A stretch of DNA of 64,000 bases from Devosia rhizoryzae (GTDB taxonomy: Bacteria > Pseudomonadota > Alphaproteobacteria > Rhizobiales > Devosiaceae). Positions 25,761 to 33,970 of the stretch are shown piece after piece (position 1 is the stretch's first letter; each line of letters starts with the position of its first letter). Under the pieces are notes generated by a model. It had not been told where the DNA came from, made no database searches, and was given only the letters and a program-made list of their open reading frames with translations. Both the position numbers and the translations under genes were made by a program. The stretch lies in contig NZ_CP068046.1 in the NCBI RefSeq assembly GCF_016698665.1, positions 2,170,001-2,234,000 of the forward strand, given 5' to 3'.

Positions 25761-26815
25761 CGCAGCCTCAATCCCGTCGCCTTGTCGAAGACGAAGAGCT
25801 TTTGCGGGTCGATCACGAGGTTGATCCGCTCACCCGGCGACAACAGCGCATGGTCGCGCACGACAATGGAAATGTCCTTGCCGCCGACACGGGCCAGCAC
25901 TTCCTGTGCATCGCCGGTCGGCTCGACCACCACCACTTCCGCCGGCACACCCTCGGAACCGAGCGTAATGTGCTGCGGGCGCACGCCGTAGACGATCTCG
26001 ATGCCCGCAACTGTGTCGAGCGGCGCCCCGAGCGGCATGGACTGGCCACCCGTGAGGGTTACCGCTGAACCGCCTTCGTAACGGGCATCGAACAGGTTCA
26101 TTTCCGGCGAACCGATAAAGCCGGCGACAAAGAGGTTGGCGGGATTGTTGTAAAGCTCGAGCGGCGCCCCCGCCTGTTCGATACGGCCGCCATTGAGCAC
26201 GACGATCTTATCGGCCATGGTCATGGCTTCGGTCTGGTCATGCGTCACGTAGACCATGGTTTTGCCGAGCCGCTGATGCAGCCGCTTGATCTCGCCGCGC
26301 ATCTTGACGCGCAGCTTGGCGTCGAGGTTCGACAGCGGCTCGTCGAAGAGGAAAGCGCGCGGATCGCGCACGATGGCGCGGCCCATGGCCACGCGCTGAC
26401 GCTGGCCGCCCGAGAGTTCTCGTGGCAGCCGATTGAGCAGATCGGTGAGCCCCAAAATATCGGCAGCCTCCGTCACCCGGGCCTTGATCTCCGCCTTGGG
26501 CGTGCCGGCGAGCCGCAGCGAGAAGCTCATATTGTCCGCCACCTTCATGTGAGGATAAAGCGCATAGGACTGGAACACCATGGCGATGTCCCGCTCCTTG
26601 GCCGGCATGTTGTTGACCACCTTGCCGCCAATGGTGATCTCGCCGGCGCTGATGTCCTCGAGCCCCGCGATCATGCGCAGCAGCGTCGACTTCCCGCAGC
26701 CGGAAGGGCCGACCAGCACGACGAATTCGCCATTCGCCATCTCGAGCGAAATGTCGTTGAGCACCTGGACCTGGCCATAGCTCTTGCCGACATGTTTGAG
26801 TTCGATTTCCGCCAT
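25757..26815 (-). CDS. MalK/UgpC-type ABC transporter ATPase
   Basis: Carbohydrate-importer ATPase, 352 residues. Walker [10 protein letters not shown] is at about 36-44, the Q-loop lies in [11 protein letters not shown], signature [15 protein letters not shown] at about 134-148, Walker [13 protein letters not shown], and the H-loop in [14 protein letters not shown]. The C-terminal TOBE/OB regulatory domain includes [11 protein letters not shown] and [11 protein letters not shown]. It presumably energises the two permeases at 32056 and 32955, although its gene is separated from them by the binding-protein and two hydrolase genes. Confidence 0.93.
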   Translation of the reverse strand: MAEIELKHVGKSYGQVQVLNDISLEMANGEFVVLVGPSGCGKSTLLRMIAGLEDISAGEITIGGKVVNNMPAKERDIAMVFQSYALYPHMKVADNMSFSLRLAGTPKAEIKARVTEAADILGLTDLLNRLPRELSGGQRQRVAMGRAIVRDPRAFLFDEPLSNLDAKLRVKMRGEIKRLHQRLGKTMVYVTHDQTEAMTMADKIVVLNGGRIEQAGAPLELYNNPANLFVAGFIGSPEMNLFDARYEGGSAVTLTGGQSMPLGAPLDTVAGIEIVYGVRPQHITLGSEGVPAEVVVVEPTGDAQEVLARVGGKDISIVVRDHALLSPGERINLVIDPQKLFVFDKATGLRLR

Positions 26816-26830
26816 GCTGGTCTCCTCCCG

Positions 26831-28930
26831 TTATGCCGTTTCGATGATCTCGAACCGACCCATGCTCAGCCGTCCGATCGCGCCGAGCCGAATGCCGGCC
26901 ATGCCGTATTCGTAGTCACCATCGGTCGCCGTCAGGAGCTCCTGCCCGTCAACCGCAAAGCTAAGCTTGTCGCCCTTGGCCGTCAGCGCAAACTCATAGC
27001 TCCGCCCGATCTCCGGCTTAAACGGCGCGCGGGCGAGGACGGTCGATCCGAAATCCTCCTTGAGGATCACCACCTCGTCGCCCTCAAAGCCCGCCGCATA
27101 GAAGCGCCCGGTGCCTTGCACCCGCGCTGTCACCAGCTGCGATGCACCCGACAGCCGCTGCACATCGGTTTTCACCACGACGTCCCGGGCATAATAGTGC
27201 CCGGTCCACATATCGGCATCGGTCGCCGTATGGCCCTGGATGCGGCCAAAGCTCTTGGTCCAGTGACCGCGATTGAAGGTGAAGCGGGAAATGGCGCCCC
27301 ATTCCTGCACCTCGGTTTCTGGCTCGATAACGGTGTGTCCCGCCCCATCGACACGGAAATCGGCAAGAAACAGCCGGCCCAAAAACTTCAGCCGCCCGAA
27401 ATATTCGATCGAGATCCCGATCTCGTCGATCGCCTCGACGCCCTCCGGCACGACGAAGCTATAGTCCTGCCAGCCTTCCGCCGAGGGCACGTCCCATGCA
27501 CCCGTCTCCTCGATGGCGCCGCTCATCGTGCGCCGCACGTAAGGCGCCACGCGCAGGTTGCCGTCGCCGTTCCAGGGATCGAGCCAGAGCTTGAAGCTGA
27601 CGGTCTGCCCCGCATCCACCACCGGCGAGAACATCGGGCGATAGCGCTCGTCGTCGAAATCGCTGCGGCGGTAGAAGGGCTTCCAGAACACCCGACCACC
27701 CTGCCCGCGCTCCAGCCGATCGAGCTGGATTTCGAGCGAGCCGCGCGAACCGTCGACATGCCGTTCGCCCGAATGACGCAGTGAGATCTGGTTGAACCCC
27801 TCGGTGCGGAAGCCATGCGTCGAGCCCGGCAGGTCGAAGTCGAAGCGCAGCCCGCGGCGAGTGAAATCCTCAAGCCAAAGCGCGGGAACCTCGCGTCCGG
27901 CCAGCTGCAATGCCAAGACGGTCAGCTCGCGCGCAAAGCTCGGGATATCCACGATGTTGATGGTGCCGACGATGCCGGAGGCCACGAGAAAATCGTTGAT
28001 CGGCTTCCGATACTTGCCCCAGCCTTCATCCAGCCCCTGGAAGGTCGCAACGATCGCTGCGGCATTGCCGGCATTGCAGTCGGTGTCCCAGCCCGCCATG
28101 GTGGCGATCTCGGCCGTGCGCGGCAGGTCGCCCTTGCCATAGAGGATGGCCATGATGGTCACCCCGGCATTGGGGATGATGTGGCACACTCCCGGATAGC
28201 GATCATAGCCCCAGTCCGCCGTCAGCATGTCGCGGCAGGCGCGCCAGTCGTCGGGATTGGCCTTGTGGAAGTCGATGACAGCCCGGCACACTCGCGCATA
28301 GGTCGAACTGGCATCGACGGTCGCCATCGCCGTTTCGACGATCTCGTCGATGCTCGTTGCCTCAAAGGCCGCCGCGATCGCCGCCGCGCAGAAGCGGGCG
28401 CCGTTGAGACCGTCGCCGTCATGGGCGACAGACGCAGCCATGGCCGACATGTCCGCGGCACGCTGCGGATTGCCCGGGTTTACCCAGCCCCACGAGTCGA
28501 TGAAGATCTGACCGCCGATCTGCTCTGCGACGGTGGTGCCGTTCTGCGCAATCGAGCCAGACTGCGGCGCTGGAATACCGGCGCGAAGATTGCGATAGGC
28601 CGTGTGCTCGGTCGATATGCCGAAGCCGCCCCACCAATACATGCCATGCTCTTCGGCGGCATAATTGAGCCAGGTCTTGCCGACGTCCTCGGCCGTCGCG
28701 CCCAGGCCATAGTCTCGCAGCGCACGAATGAAATAGACGGGCCCGTTGGTGTCGTCGTCCGCGGCGAAATTTTTGAAATCGCGCAGGTACTGGGTCACCT
28801 CGCCATAGGTCTTCTGGATGCGTTCGTAGCTCCAGATGGTTGGCTCCACCGGGGCGCCGAGACGCACGCCAATGGCCTTGCCGATAAAGCCGGCATAGAT
28901 CTTTTCGAGGATTTGAGTTTCAGAGAGCAT
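26831..28930 (-). CDS. ADP-ribosylglycohydrolase-family protein with C-terminal beta-rich extension
   Basis: 699 residues. The first 330 have the all-helical ADP-ribosylglycohydrolase fold with two metal-binding clusters, DDDT at 58-61 (AADDDTNGP) and WDTDCNAGN at 281-289, both intact. Residues about 340-699 are different: strand-rich, with VDGSRGSLEIQ, FKLWLDPWNGDGNLRVAPYV, and a last 160-residue part (TATDADMWTGHYYARDVV, FAVDGQELLTATDGDYEYGMAG) resembling concanavalin-type carbohydrate-binding folds. No signal peptide is visible, so it acts in the cytoplasm. A role as N- or O-glycosidase on an imported conjugate is inferred from its ABC operon. Confidence 0.85.
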   Translation of the reverse strand: MLSETQILEKIYAGFIGKAIGVRLGAPVEPTIWSYERIQKTYGEVTQYLRDFKNFAADDDTNGPVYFIRALRDYGLGATAEDVGKTWLNYAAEEHGMYWWGGFGISTEHTAYRNLRAGIPAPQSGSIAQNGTTVAEQIGGQIFIDSWGWVNPGNPQRAADMSAMAASVAHDGDGLNGARFCAAAIAAAFEATSIDEIVETAMATVDASSTYARVCRAVIDFHKANPDDWRACRDMLTADWGYDRYPGVCHIIPNAGVTIMAILYGKGDLPRTAEIATMAGWDTDCNAGNAAAIVATFQGLDEGWGKYRKPINDFLVASGIVGTINIVDIPSFARELTVLALQLAGREVPALWLEDFTRRGLRFDFDLPGSTHGFRTEGFNQISLRHSGERHVDGSRGSLEIQLDRLERGQGGRVFWKPFYRRSDFDDERYRPMFSPVVDAGQTVSFKLWLDPWNGDGNLRVAPYVRRTMSGAIEETGAWDVPSAEGWQDYSFVVPEGVEAIDEIGISIEYFGRLKFLGRLFLADFRVDGAGHTVIEPETEVQEWGAISRFTFNRGHWTKSFGRIQGHTATDADMWTGHYYARDVVVKTDVQRLSGASQLVTARVQGTGRFYAAGFEGDEVVILKEDFGSTVLARAPFKPEIGRSYEFALTAKGDKLSFAVDGQELLTATDGDYEYGMAGIRLGAIGRLSMGRFEIIETA

Positions 28931-28976
28931 CGTCGTCTTTCGAGTCTATGCGCCGAGAAGGCGCGAATTCGCGAAG

Positions 28977-29065
28977 ACCTAATGGTGAGCTTGTCGAACC
29001 ACGGGGTCGGGCGAGTGGAGATATCCGGGCACGACCTCGTCCTTCGACAGGCTCAGGATGAGGTC
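28977..29065. repeat. Family C inverted repeat pair (genomic GAGCTTGTCGAA type)
   Basis: Left arm at 28977-29000 contains GGTGAGCTTGTCGAACCACG. Right arm at 29038-29065 contains GTCCTTCGACAGGCTCAGGA. They are imperfect inverted copies of a dispersed repeat found in many alphaproteobacteria, here between the two ADP-ribosylglycohydrolase genes. They can form an intercistronic hairpin. Confidence 0.72.
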
Positions 29066-29079
29066 TACTGTTTGTTTCA

Positions 29080-30255
29080 TCAGGCCAAACCCAGTTCCGC
29101 CCTGGCCACCCAGCGCGCCTCCGATGCCGCCCGATCGGCGGCGATGATTTTTCTCGCAACATCCGCGAAGGCGTCCGCTGAAGCTTGCAGAGGCATCCGG
29201 TTGGCCCGGTCGATCTGCGCCGCGTCCTCGCTTTCGATCACGGCCTCGCCATGCATGGCGCCAAGGATTGCGCCGGCCATGACGCCGATGGAGTCCGTGT
29301 CGCGGCCTGAATTGATACCGTCGACGATGCTGGTGCGGAAATCGCCGTCGTTCAGCAGGCAGAAGCCCAAGGCCAGCGGCAGTTCCTCGATCGCCATCAA
29401 CCGGCTCGGGCGGTAGGCGTCGGACAGGCGGCCTGCCTTGTCGGAGCGATGATTGACGTCGTCGCCCATAACCGAATAGTGGCCGATCACCTCGTGGAAG
29501 GCCTTGTAGACCGCTTCATGGTCATCCCGCTGCCCGCGCAGGCGTCGCGCGGTTTCGGCGATATCGGCAATCGCGGCACGGGTGCCGTCCTTGGCCAGGC
29601 TCAGAACGGTGTCGACGATCGCCTCGATGGTAGTGTTGGGCACAAAAGCTGCCGCGACAGCTGCGGCCATCACTCCGGCGGCTTCGAGCCCGTAGCTTTC
29701 CTGGTGCCCTGCGGCAAAGGCGATGGCCTCCTCATAGGCCGCGCGCGGGTCGGCAGCGTTCACCACGCCGATCGGCGCGATATACATGGCCGCGCCGCAA
29801 TTCACCATGTTGCCAATGCCGCCCTGTCGGGGATCGCAATTGCTGAGCTGGTGACGCTGGAAAATCCACTTTTCTGGATAGAACAAGCGGTCGATCAGCA
29901 TGGCTTCGCGATCGAGCTCGGGCACCCAGCGCGGTGTCCAGGCGATCTGGCGCACCATGCCGTCGGCCATGTCCCAGGCATCGAGATGCCGGCCGGTCTC
30001 GGCATAGATATCCATCAGCGCCAGCGTCATCAGCGTATCGTCGGTGACGATGCCGTCGCCGCGAATGCGATGGTTCCGTTCGGCTGCCGGCAGGTCCATC
30101 TTGTGCCAGCGCGTCATCACCGACGTCACCCGCCCATAGCGCTCGCGAATCTGCGCGGCAGACAGCTTTTCCACCGGCGCCCCAAGCGCATCGCCCAGCG
30201 CAATGCCATGCAACATGCCGCGAATGCGAGACTGGAGGGTTGGGGTCATCGGCAT
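29080..30255 (-). CDS. ADP-ribosylglycohydrolase-family protein, single domain
   Basis: 391 residues, nearly all ADP-ribosylglycohydrolase fold. It begins RGMLHGIALGDALGAPVEK, with the first metal cluster VTDDT at 70-74 and the second RDTDS at 318-322 (INSGRDTDSIGVMAGAILGAMHG). Characterised relatives remove ADP-ribose from proteins or cleave related N- or O-ribosyl bonds using two Mg ions. The two proteins share the fold but little sequence and differ in architecture, so they may act on different parts of one substrate. Start: ATG ending 30255, with a second ATG two codons on. Confidence 0.88.
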   Translation of the reverse strand: MPMTPTLQSRIRGMLHGIALGDALGAPVEKLSAAQIRERYGRVTSVMTRWHKMDLPAAERNHRIRGDGIVTDDTLMTLALMDIYAETGRHLDAWDMADGMVRQIAWTPRWVPELDREAMLIDRLFYPEKWIFQRHQLSNCDPRQGGIGNMVNCGAAMYIAPIGVVNAADPRAAYEEAIAFAAGHQESYGLEAAGVMAAAVAAAFVPNTTIEAIVDTVLSLAKDGTRAAIADIAETARRLRGQRDDHEAVYKAFHEVIGHYSVMGDDVNHRSDKAGRLSDAYRPSRLMAIEELPLALGFCLLNDGDFRTSIVDGINSGRDTDSIGVMAGAILGAMHGEAVIESEDAAQIDRANRMPLQASADAFADVARKIIAADRAASEARWVARAELGLA

Positions 30256-30296
30256 AGGTCTTTCGATTTATCTATCAGTCACTGACGTTTCAGTCG

Positions 30297-30418
30297 ACTC
30301 CTCCCCCTTCTTCAGGGGGAGGGTCGGGGTGGGGGTGCTGGCGCTTCCACGTGTTGGGAGGTTGCGGAAGGCGAAGAACCCCCACCCAACCTCCCCCTTA
30401 AGGAGGGGGAGGAGTCGT
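30297..30418. repeat. Family B repeat, facing pair downstream of the binding-protein gene
   Basis: CTCCTCCCCCTTCTTCAGGGGGAGG at 30297-30325 with GGGGTGGGGGT after it, and the inverted copy CCCCCACCCAACCTCCCCC at 30380-30398 followed by GGAGGGGGAGGAG to 30414. Each can form a hairpin alone and the two can pair with each other. Confidence 0.75.
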
Positions 30419-30425
30419 TGCGGAG

Positions 30426-31859
30426 CTAGCCGCCCAGAACCGTCGCCGCATATTCCGCCATGCGTGCACCGCCCGCGGCGTTGTACTCGTCGACGAATTG
30501 CTGCCACTGGTCGAGACTGGCTTCACCCGTCACGAAGCGGGCAACCCAGGAGCGATAGACCTGCTCGGCGGCATCGACTTCGGCGGCATATTCGGCCGGC
30601 CAGACAAAAGCATTGTCTGCCGTAAAGCCGTTCTTGATGTTGTCGAGTGCGGTCTGCGCCGTCGGCGACAGCAGCGGGGTCGGCGGGGTCCAGTTGGCGG
30701 CGTTGAAGAAGCGCGCATACCAAGTCGAAATCTGGTCGGTGAAGGTCACCGCGCCATCTGCGCCCACCGTGTGGTGCACATCGGCAAAGCCCAGGCGTTC
30801 GAGGTCCTGGCCTTCCTTGGACGCCATGAAGTCGAGCAGCGCGACGGCTGCTTCCTTGTTCTCGGACAGCGAGGAGATCGCCCAACCGCGCGATTCCTTG
30901 GAAACGTCAACCGCAGCCAGACCCTGTCCGCCAGGACCGGTTGGCGCCGGCAGAACGGCCAGTTCGATCTCTTCGCCAGGATGGGCCTGGCGCATCTTGC
31001 CGGCATAGATGTCGATGACTTCGGGCGAGGAGCCGAAGATCACCCCGGCCTTGCCGGTGTAGAACTTGTCTTCCTTGACGTCGAAGGTGTTGGTGACGAA
31101 TTCCTTGTCGAACAGACCCTTTTCGGCCAGACGCGCATAGAACTCGATCTTGGCCTTTTCGGCGTCAGTGACGCGCGAATTGACCCACTGCCCTTCGGCA
31201 TTCTTCATCCAGGTGCCGGTGACGCCGAACGCCTGGTTGAAGATGGAGTCGAGTTCGCTCGTATTGCCAAAGCCGGTCAGGCCCAGCGTATTGCCCGGCG
31301 TGCCGTCGCCGTCGAGATCGGCATCGTGGATGGCCTGGAACAGGGCTTCATATTCCTCGACCGTGGTCGGGGCTTCGAGGCCGAGTTCATCGAGCCAATC
31401 CTGACGGATCACCGGCTGCGGTCCGCGCGGCGGGTAGATATAGAGCAGGTAAGGATAGTTGGCGAGGCGGTCGACATTGTGCGGCCAAAGCGCGGCCTTG
31501 ATGTTTTCGGAGCCTTCGATCCAGGGCGTCAGGTCTTCGAGAATACCCTGTTCGGCCATCTTCTGGTCGCCGCCCTGGAAGTAGATCACATCGGGAATAT
31601 CGCCCGACAACAGCATGACGCCGAGTGCATCGGCATAGGCCGCGGTGCCGCTGGGCAGGTCGATGGTCTGGATGTCGATGTCGTGGCCCTTGGCCTTGAG
31701 CCCCGCTTCGATCTCCTCGATCAGCCGCACGTCATCGGGGTTGGTGGTCAGCAGATCCTTGCTGACCAGGCGCAACGTCGTCTGCGCCATGGCTGGCGCG
31801 ATGCTCGCCCCCAAAATGGCCGTGGCCGTCGTGGCCAGAAGCAGTTTCTTGAACGTCAT
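30426..31859 (-). CDS. LplA-type extracellular solute-binding protein
   Basis: 477 residues from MTFKKLLLATTATAILGASI, a Sec signal peptide with cleavage after AMA near residue 26. Domain features of family 1 binding proteins for larger saccharides are DIPDVIYFQGGDQKMAEQGILEDLTPWIEG and DWLDELGLEAPTTVEEYEALF, then DLDGDGTPGNTLGLTGFG, a DxDGDG calcium-loop-like stretch. GGAGGAG precedes the ATG, which rejects the longer frame. Family B repeat pairs flank the gene on both sides. Confidence 0.92.
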   Translation of the reverse strand: MTFKKLLLATTATAILGASIAPAMAQTTLRLVSKDLLTTNPDDVRLIEEIEAGLKAKGHDIDIQTIDLPSGTAAYADALGVMLLSGDIPDVIYFQGGDQKMAEQGILEDLTPWIEGSENIKAALWPHNVDRLANYPYLLYIYPPRGPQPVIRQDWLDELGLEAPTTVEEYEALFQAIHDADLDGDGTPGNTLGLTGFGNTSELDSIFNQAFGVTGTWMKNAEGQWVNSRVTDAEKAKIEFYARLAEKGLFDKEFVTNTFDVKEDKFYTGKAGVIFGSSPEVIDIYAGKMRQAHPGEEIELAVLPAPTGPGGQGLAAVDVSKESRGWAISSLSENKEAAVALLDFMASKEGQDLERLGFADVHHTVGADGAVTFTDQISTWYARFFNAANWTPPTPLLSPTAQTALDNIKNGFTADNAFVWPAEYAAEVDAAEQVYRSWVARFVTGEASLDQWQQFVDEYNAAGGARMAEYAATVLGG

Positions 31860-31918
31860 TGTTTGTCTCCTCCGTTTCGTCGTCACACCGCTTGCGCGGA
31901 ATTCTTTTTGGGTGGTGG

Positions 31919-32038
31919 CACCCCCACCCAACCTCCCCCTTCAGAAGAGGGAGGAGCCAGTTCGGCGTCTGTGGCACCACTTGCGCCAACCACCGGACCA
32001 CTCCTCCCCCGCCTTACGGGGGAGGCCGGGTGGGGGCT
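31919..32038. repeat. Family B repeat, facing pair upstream of the binding-protein gene
   Basis: CACCCCCACCCAACCTCCCCC from 31919 with GAAGAGGGAGGAG to 31956, and the inverted copy ACTCCTCCCCCGCC from 31999 to GGCCGGGTGGGGGC at 32037. Lies between the second permease gene (stop 32056) and the binding-protein start (31859). Confidence 0.75.
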
Positions 32039-32055
32039 CTTGGCGCGACCATCCC

Positions 32056-32961
32056 TCATCCCTTGAGTGCCCCCGACATCGTTCCCTTGGTGAAGAACTT
32101 CAGGATCAAGGGATAAATCGCCAGAATGGGCAGGATGGTGATGAAGATCATGCCGGCCTTGAGGGCGCGGATGTTGATCTGGGCGGCGCCGATATTGCCG
32201 CTGGCATTGGCGGCGCCAACGATGGCTACACGGTCGCCCTCGATGACGAACTGGCGCAGCACCACCTGGAGCGGCCACTTGGTCTGATCGTTGAGGTAGA
32301 TCATGGACCGGAAGAACTCGTTCCAGTGCAGCACGAGATAGAAGAGCGCGATGGTGGCAAGCGCTGACTTGGCCAGCGGCAGCACGACCAGGAAAAAGGT
32401 CTGGAACGGGTTGGCGCCGTCGAGCTCTGCCGCTTCCAGCAGCTCCTTGGGGATCTCCTCGAAGAAGCGCACGAGGATGATCAGGTACCAGGCGCTGACC
32501 ACCTTATACATGATCACGGCCCAGGGCGTGTTGAGCAGGCCCAGCCGCTTCATCAGGAAGTAGTCGGGGATGATGCCCGGCTCGAAAACGATCGTCACCA
32601 GCACCGCAATGAAGATGAAGCGGCGGCCCGGAAGACCCGGCCGCGACAGGCCCCAGGCCATGAGCGCGGTGCCAAGAACGCCGATGGTGACGCTGGTTGC
32701 CGTCATCCAGATGGAGTTAAAGAGGCCGCGCTGCACATTGGGGTGCTGCAGCAACAGCGACCAGACTTCGAGCGAGAACCCATCCGGGATGATCGAGAGA
32801 CCCGAGAACCCGGCGACGCGACTTGGTTCGGTGAACGATAGCGCCAGTAAGTTGAGCAGCGGCTGTAGCGTAAAGACCGTCAGCAACAACAGCGTCGAAA
32901 CGATGAGGATATATTCGATCCGCTCGAGCGGGGTGCGGCGGGACTGGCTGGCCATCACCAT
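32056..32961 (-). CDS. LplC/MalG-type ABC transporter permease
   Basis: 301 residues from MVMASQSRR with six membrane segments. Cytoplasmic coupling motif EAAELDGANPFQTFFLVVLPLAKSAL is described here in parts: EAAELDGANP near 193-202, then VVLPLAKS. FNSIWMTATSVTIGVLGTALMAWGLSR is the first conserved permease segment. The start overlaps the upstream permease stop by 7 bp, and GGAAAGGGAG precedes it. The long frame running on to 33825 is antisense-like shadow within the neighbouring permease and is not used. Confidence 0.92.
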   Translation of the reverse strand: MVMASQSRRTPLERIEYILIVSTLLLLTVFTLQPLLNLLALSFTEPSRVAGFSGLSIIPDGFSLEVWSLLLQHPNVQRGLFNSIWMTATSVTIGVLGTALMAWGLSRPGLPGRRFIFIAVLVTIVFEPGIIPDYFLMKRLGLLNTPWAVIMYKVVSAWYLIILVRFFEEIPKELLEAAELDGANPFQTFFLVVLPLAKSALATIALFYLVLHWNEFFRSMIYLNDQTKWPLQVVLRQFVIEGDRVAIVGAANASGNIGAAQINIRALKAGMIFITILPILAIYPLILKFFTKGTMSGALKG

Positions 32962-33968
32962 ACTCCCTTTCCGGTCAGGCGCTTGCTGACGAGATGCGAG
33001 GTGACGATCAGGACCATGCCGATTACCGCCTTGAAGAGCCCCGCCGCCGTCGCCAGCGCATACTCGCCCGTCGAAAGGCCGAGCCGGTAGACATAGGTGT
33101 CGAGGATGTCGATCGTGGATGCGTTGACGTCGTTCTGGAAGTTGATGACCTGATTGAGGTCGGCGCTCAGGAACAGTCCCATGTTGAGAATGAACAGCGT
33201 CGCGATGGTCGGCACGATGCCCGGAATGGTCACGTGCCAGATCTTCTGCCAGCGGCTGGCGCCATCGATCTCGGCCGCTTCGTAAAGCTGCGGGTCGATG
33301 GCAAAGATCGCGGCCAGATACAGCAAGCTGTCCCAGCCGGCGGACCGCCAGATTTCGGAGATCACCAGAACCCAGCGGATCGAGCCGGGATTGGTGAGGT
33401 AGTTGCTCGGCGATCCGAAGCCCATGGCCTGCTGGATCTGTCCCACAGCGCCATCGGTCGGGGACAGAAGCGCGATGAACACGCCGGCGATCACCACCCA
33501 GGACAAGAAATGCGGCAGGTAGATCGCCGACTGGATGGTGCCGCGCAGTTTGCCGTTGCGGATTTCGTTGAGCAGCAGCGCGACGATGATCGGCACGGGA
33601 AAAACGAAGGCGATCTTCATCGCCGAGATGATCAGCGTATTGGCCAGCACCTGATAGAAGATCGGCGACGCGAACAGCTGCTGGAAGTTCTTGAGCCCCA
33701 CCCAGATATTGGGCGGGATGATGCGCACCTGCTCGAAAGCCATCTTGGCTTCCCAGATCGGGACGTAGTGCCAGATGAAGAAGAAGAGGAGGCCCGGCGC
33801 CATCATGGCGTAGTAGGGCCACCACTGGCGCAACTTGGCACGCCAGTCTTGTGCGGATGCCGCTCCTGAACGTTTGTCCAGGACCCGTTCATGCAGACCC
33901 TCCCGGCTTCCGGGAACGTTCCCATCCGAGAGTACGGCAGCGACCTTTTGCCCGTCCTTGGCAACCAT
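32955..33968 (-). CDS. LplB/MalF-type ABC transporter permease
   Basis: 337 residues from MVAKDGQK. An unusually long hydrophilic N-terminal stretch of about 55 residues precedes the first membrane segment YYAMMAPGLLFFFIWHYVPI. Family motifs are NTLIISAMKIAFVFPVPIIVALLLNE, and the coupling loop YEAAEIDGASRWQKIWHVTIPG. GGGAGGAGC precedes the ATG, 2 bp after the LacI stop. Codons 16-19 of this gene form a perfect palindrome, GGGAACGTTCCC, which may be a second LacI operator. Confidence 0.92.
   Translation of the reverse strand: MVAKDGQKVAAVLSDGNVPGSREGLHERVLDKRSGAASAQDWRAKLRQWWPYYAMMAPGLLFFFIWHYVPIWEAKMAFEQVRIIPPNIWVGLKNFQQLFASPIFYQVLANTLIISAMKIAFVFPVPIIVALLLNEIRNGKLRGTIQSAIYLPHFLSWVVIAGVFIALLSPTDGAVGQIQQAMGFGSPSNYLTNPGSIRWVLVISEIWRSAGWDSLLYLAAIFAIDPQLYEAAEIDGASRWQKIWHVTIPGIVPTIATLFILNMGLFLSADLNQVINFQNDVNASTIDILDTYVYRLGLSTGEYALATAAGLFKAVIGMVLIVTSHLVSKRLTGKGVW
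33912..33923. promoter_or_regulatory. Candidate intragenic LacI-type operator
   Basis: Perfect 12-bp palindrome GGGAACGTTCCC inside the 5' part of the first permease gene. It has the AACGTT core typical of LacI-family sites and matches the imperfect site at 35063-35076 (TGGGAACGTTACCG), 1.15 kb away. Confidence 0.55.
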
Positions 33969-33970
33969 GC

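Noticed and set aside
26240..27784. 514-codon plus-strand frame opposite the ATPase and ADP-ribosylglycohydrolase genes
   Set aside because: It crosses the boundary of two well-supported minus-strand genes and shows no domain.
30498..32066. 522-codon plus-strand frame opposite the LplA gene
   Set aside because: Antisense shadow of the binding protein; it runs through the repeat region without protein-like composition.
32962..33825. Upstream extension of the second permease frame to 589 codons
   Set aside because: It lies in another frame of the first permease gene on the same strand and lacks membrane-protein features; the start at 32961 has a ribosome site.
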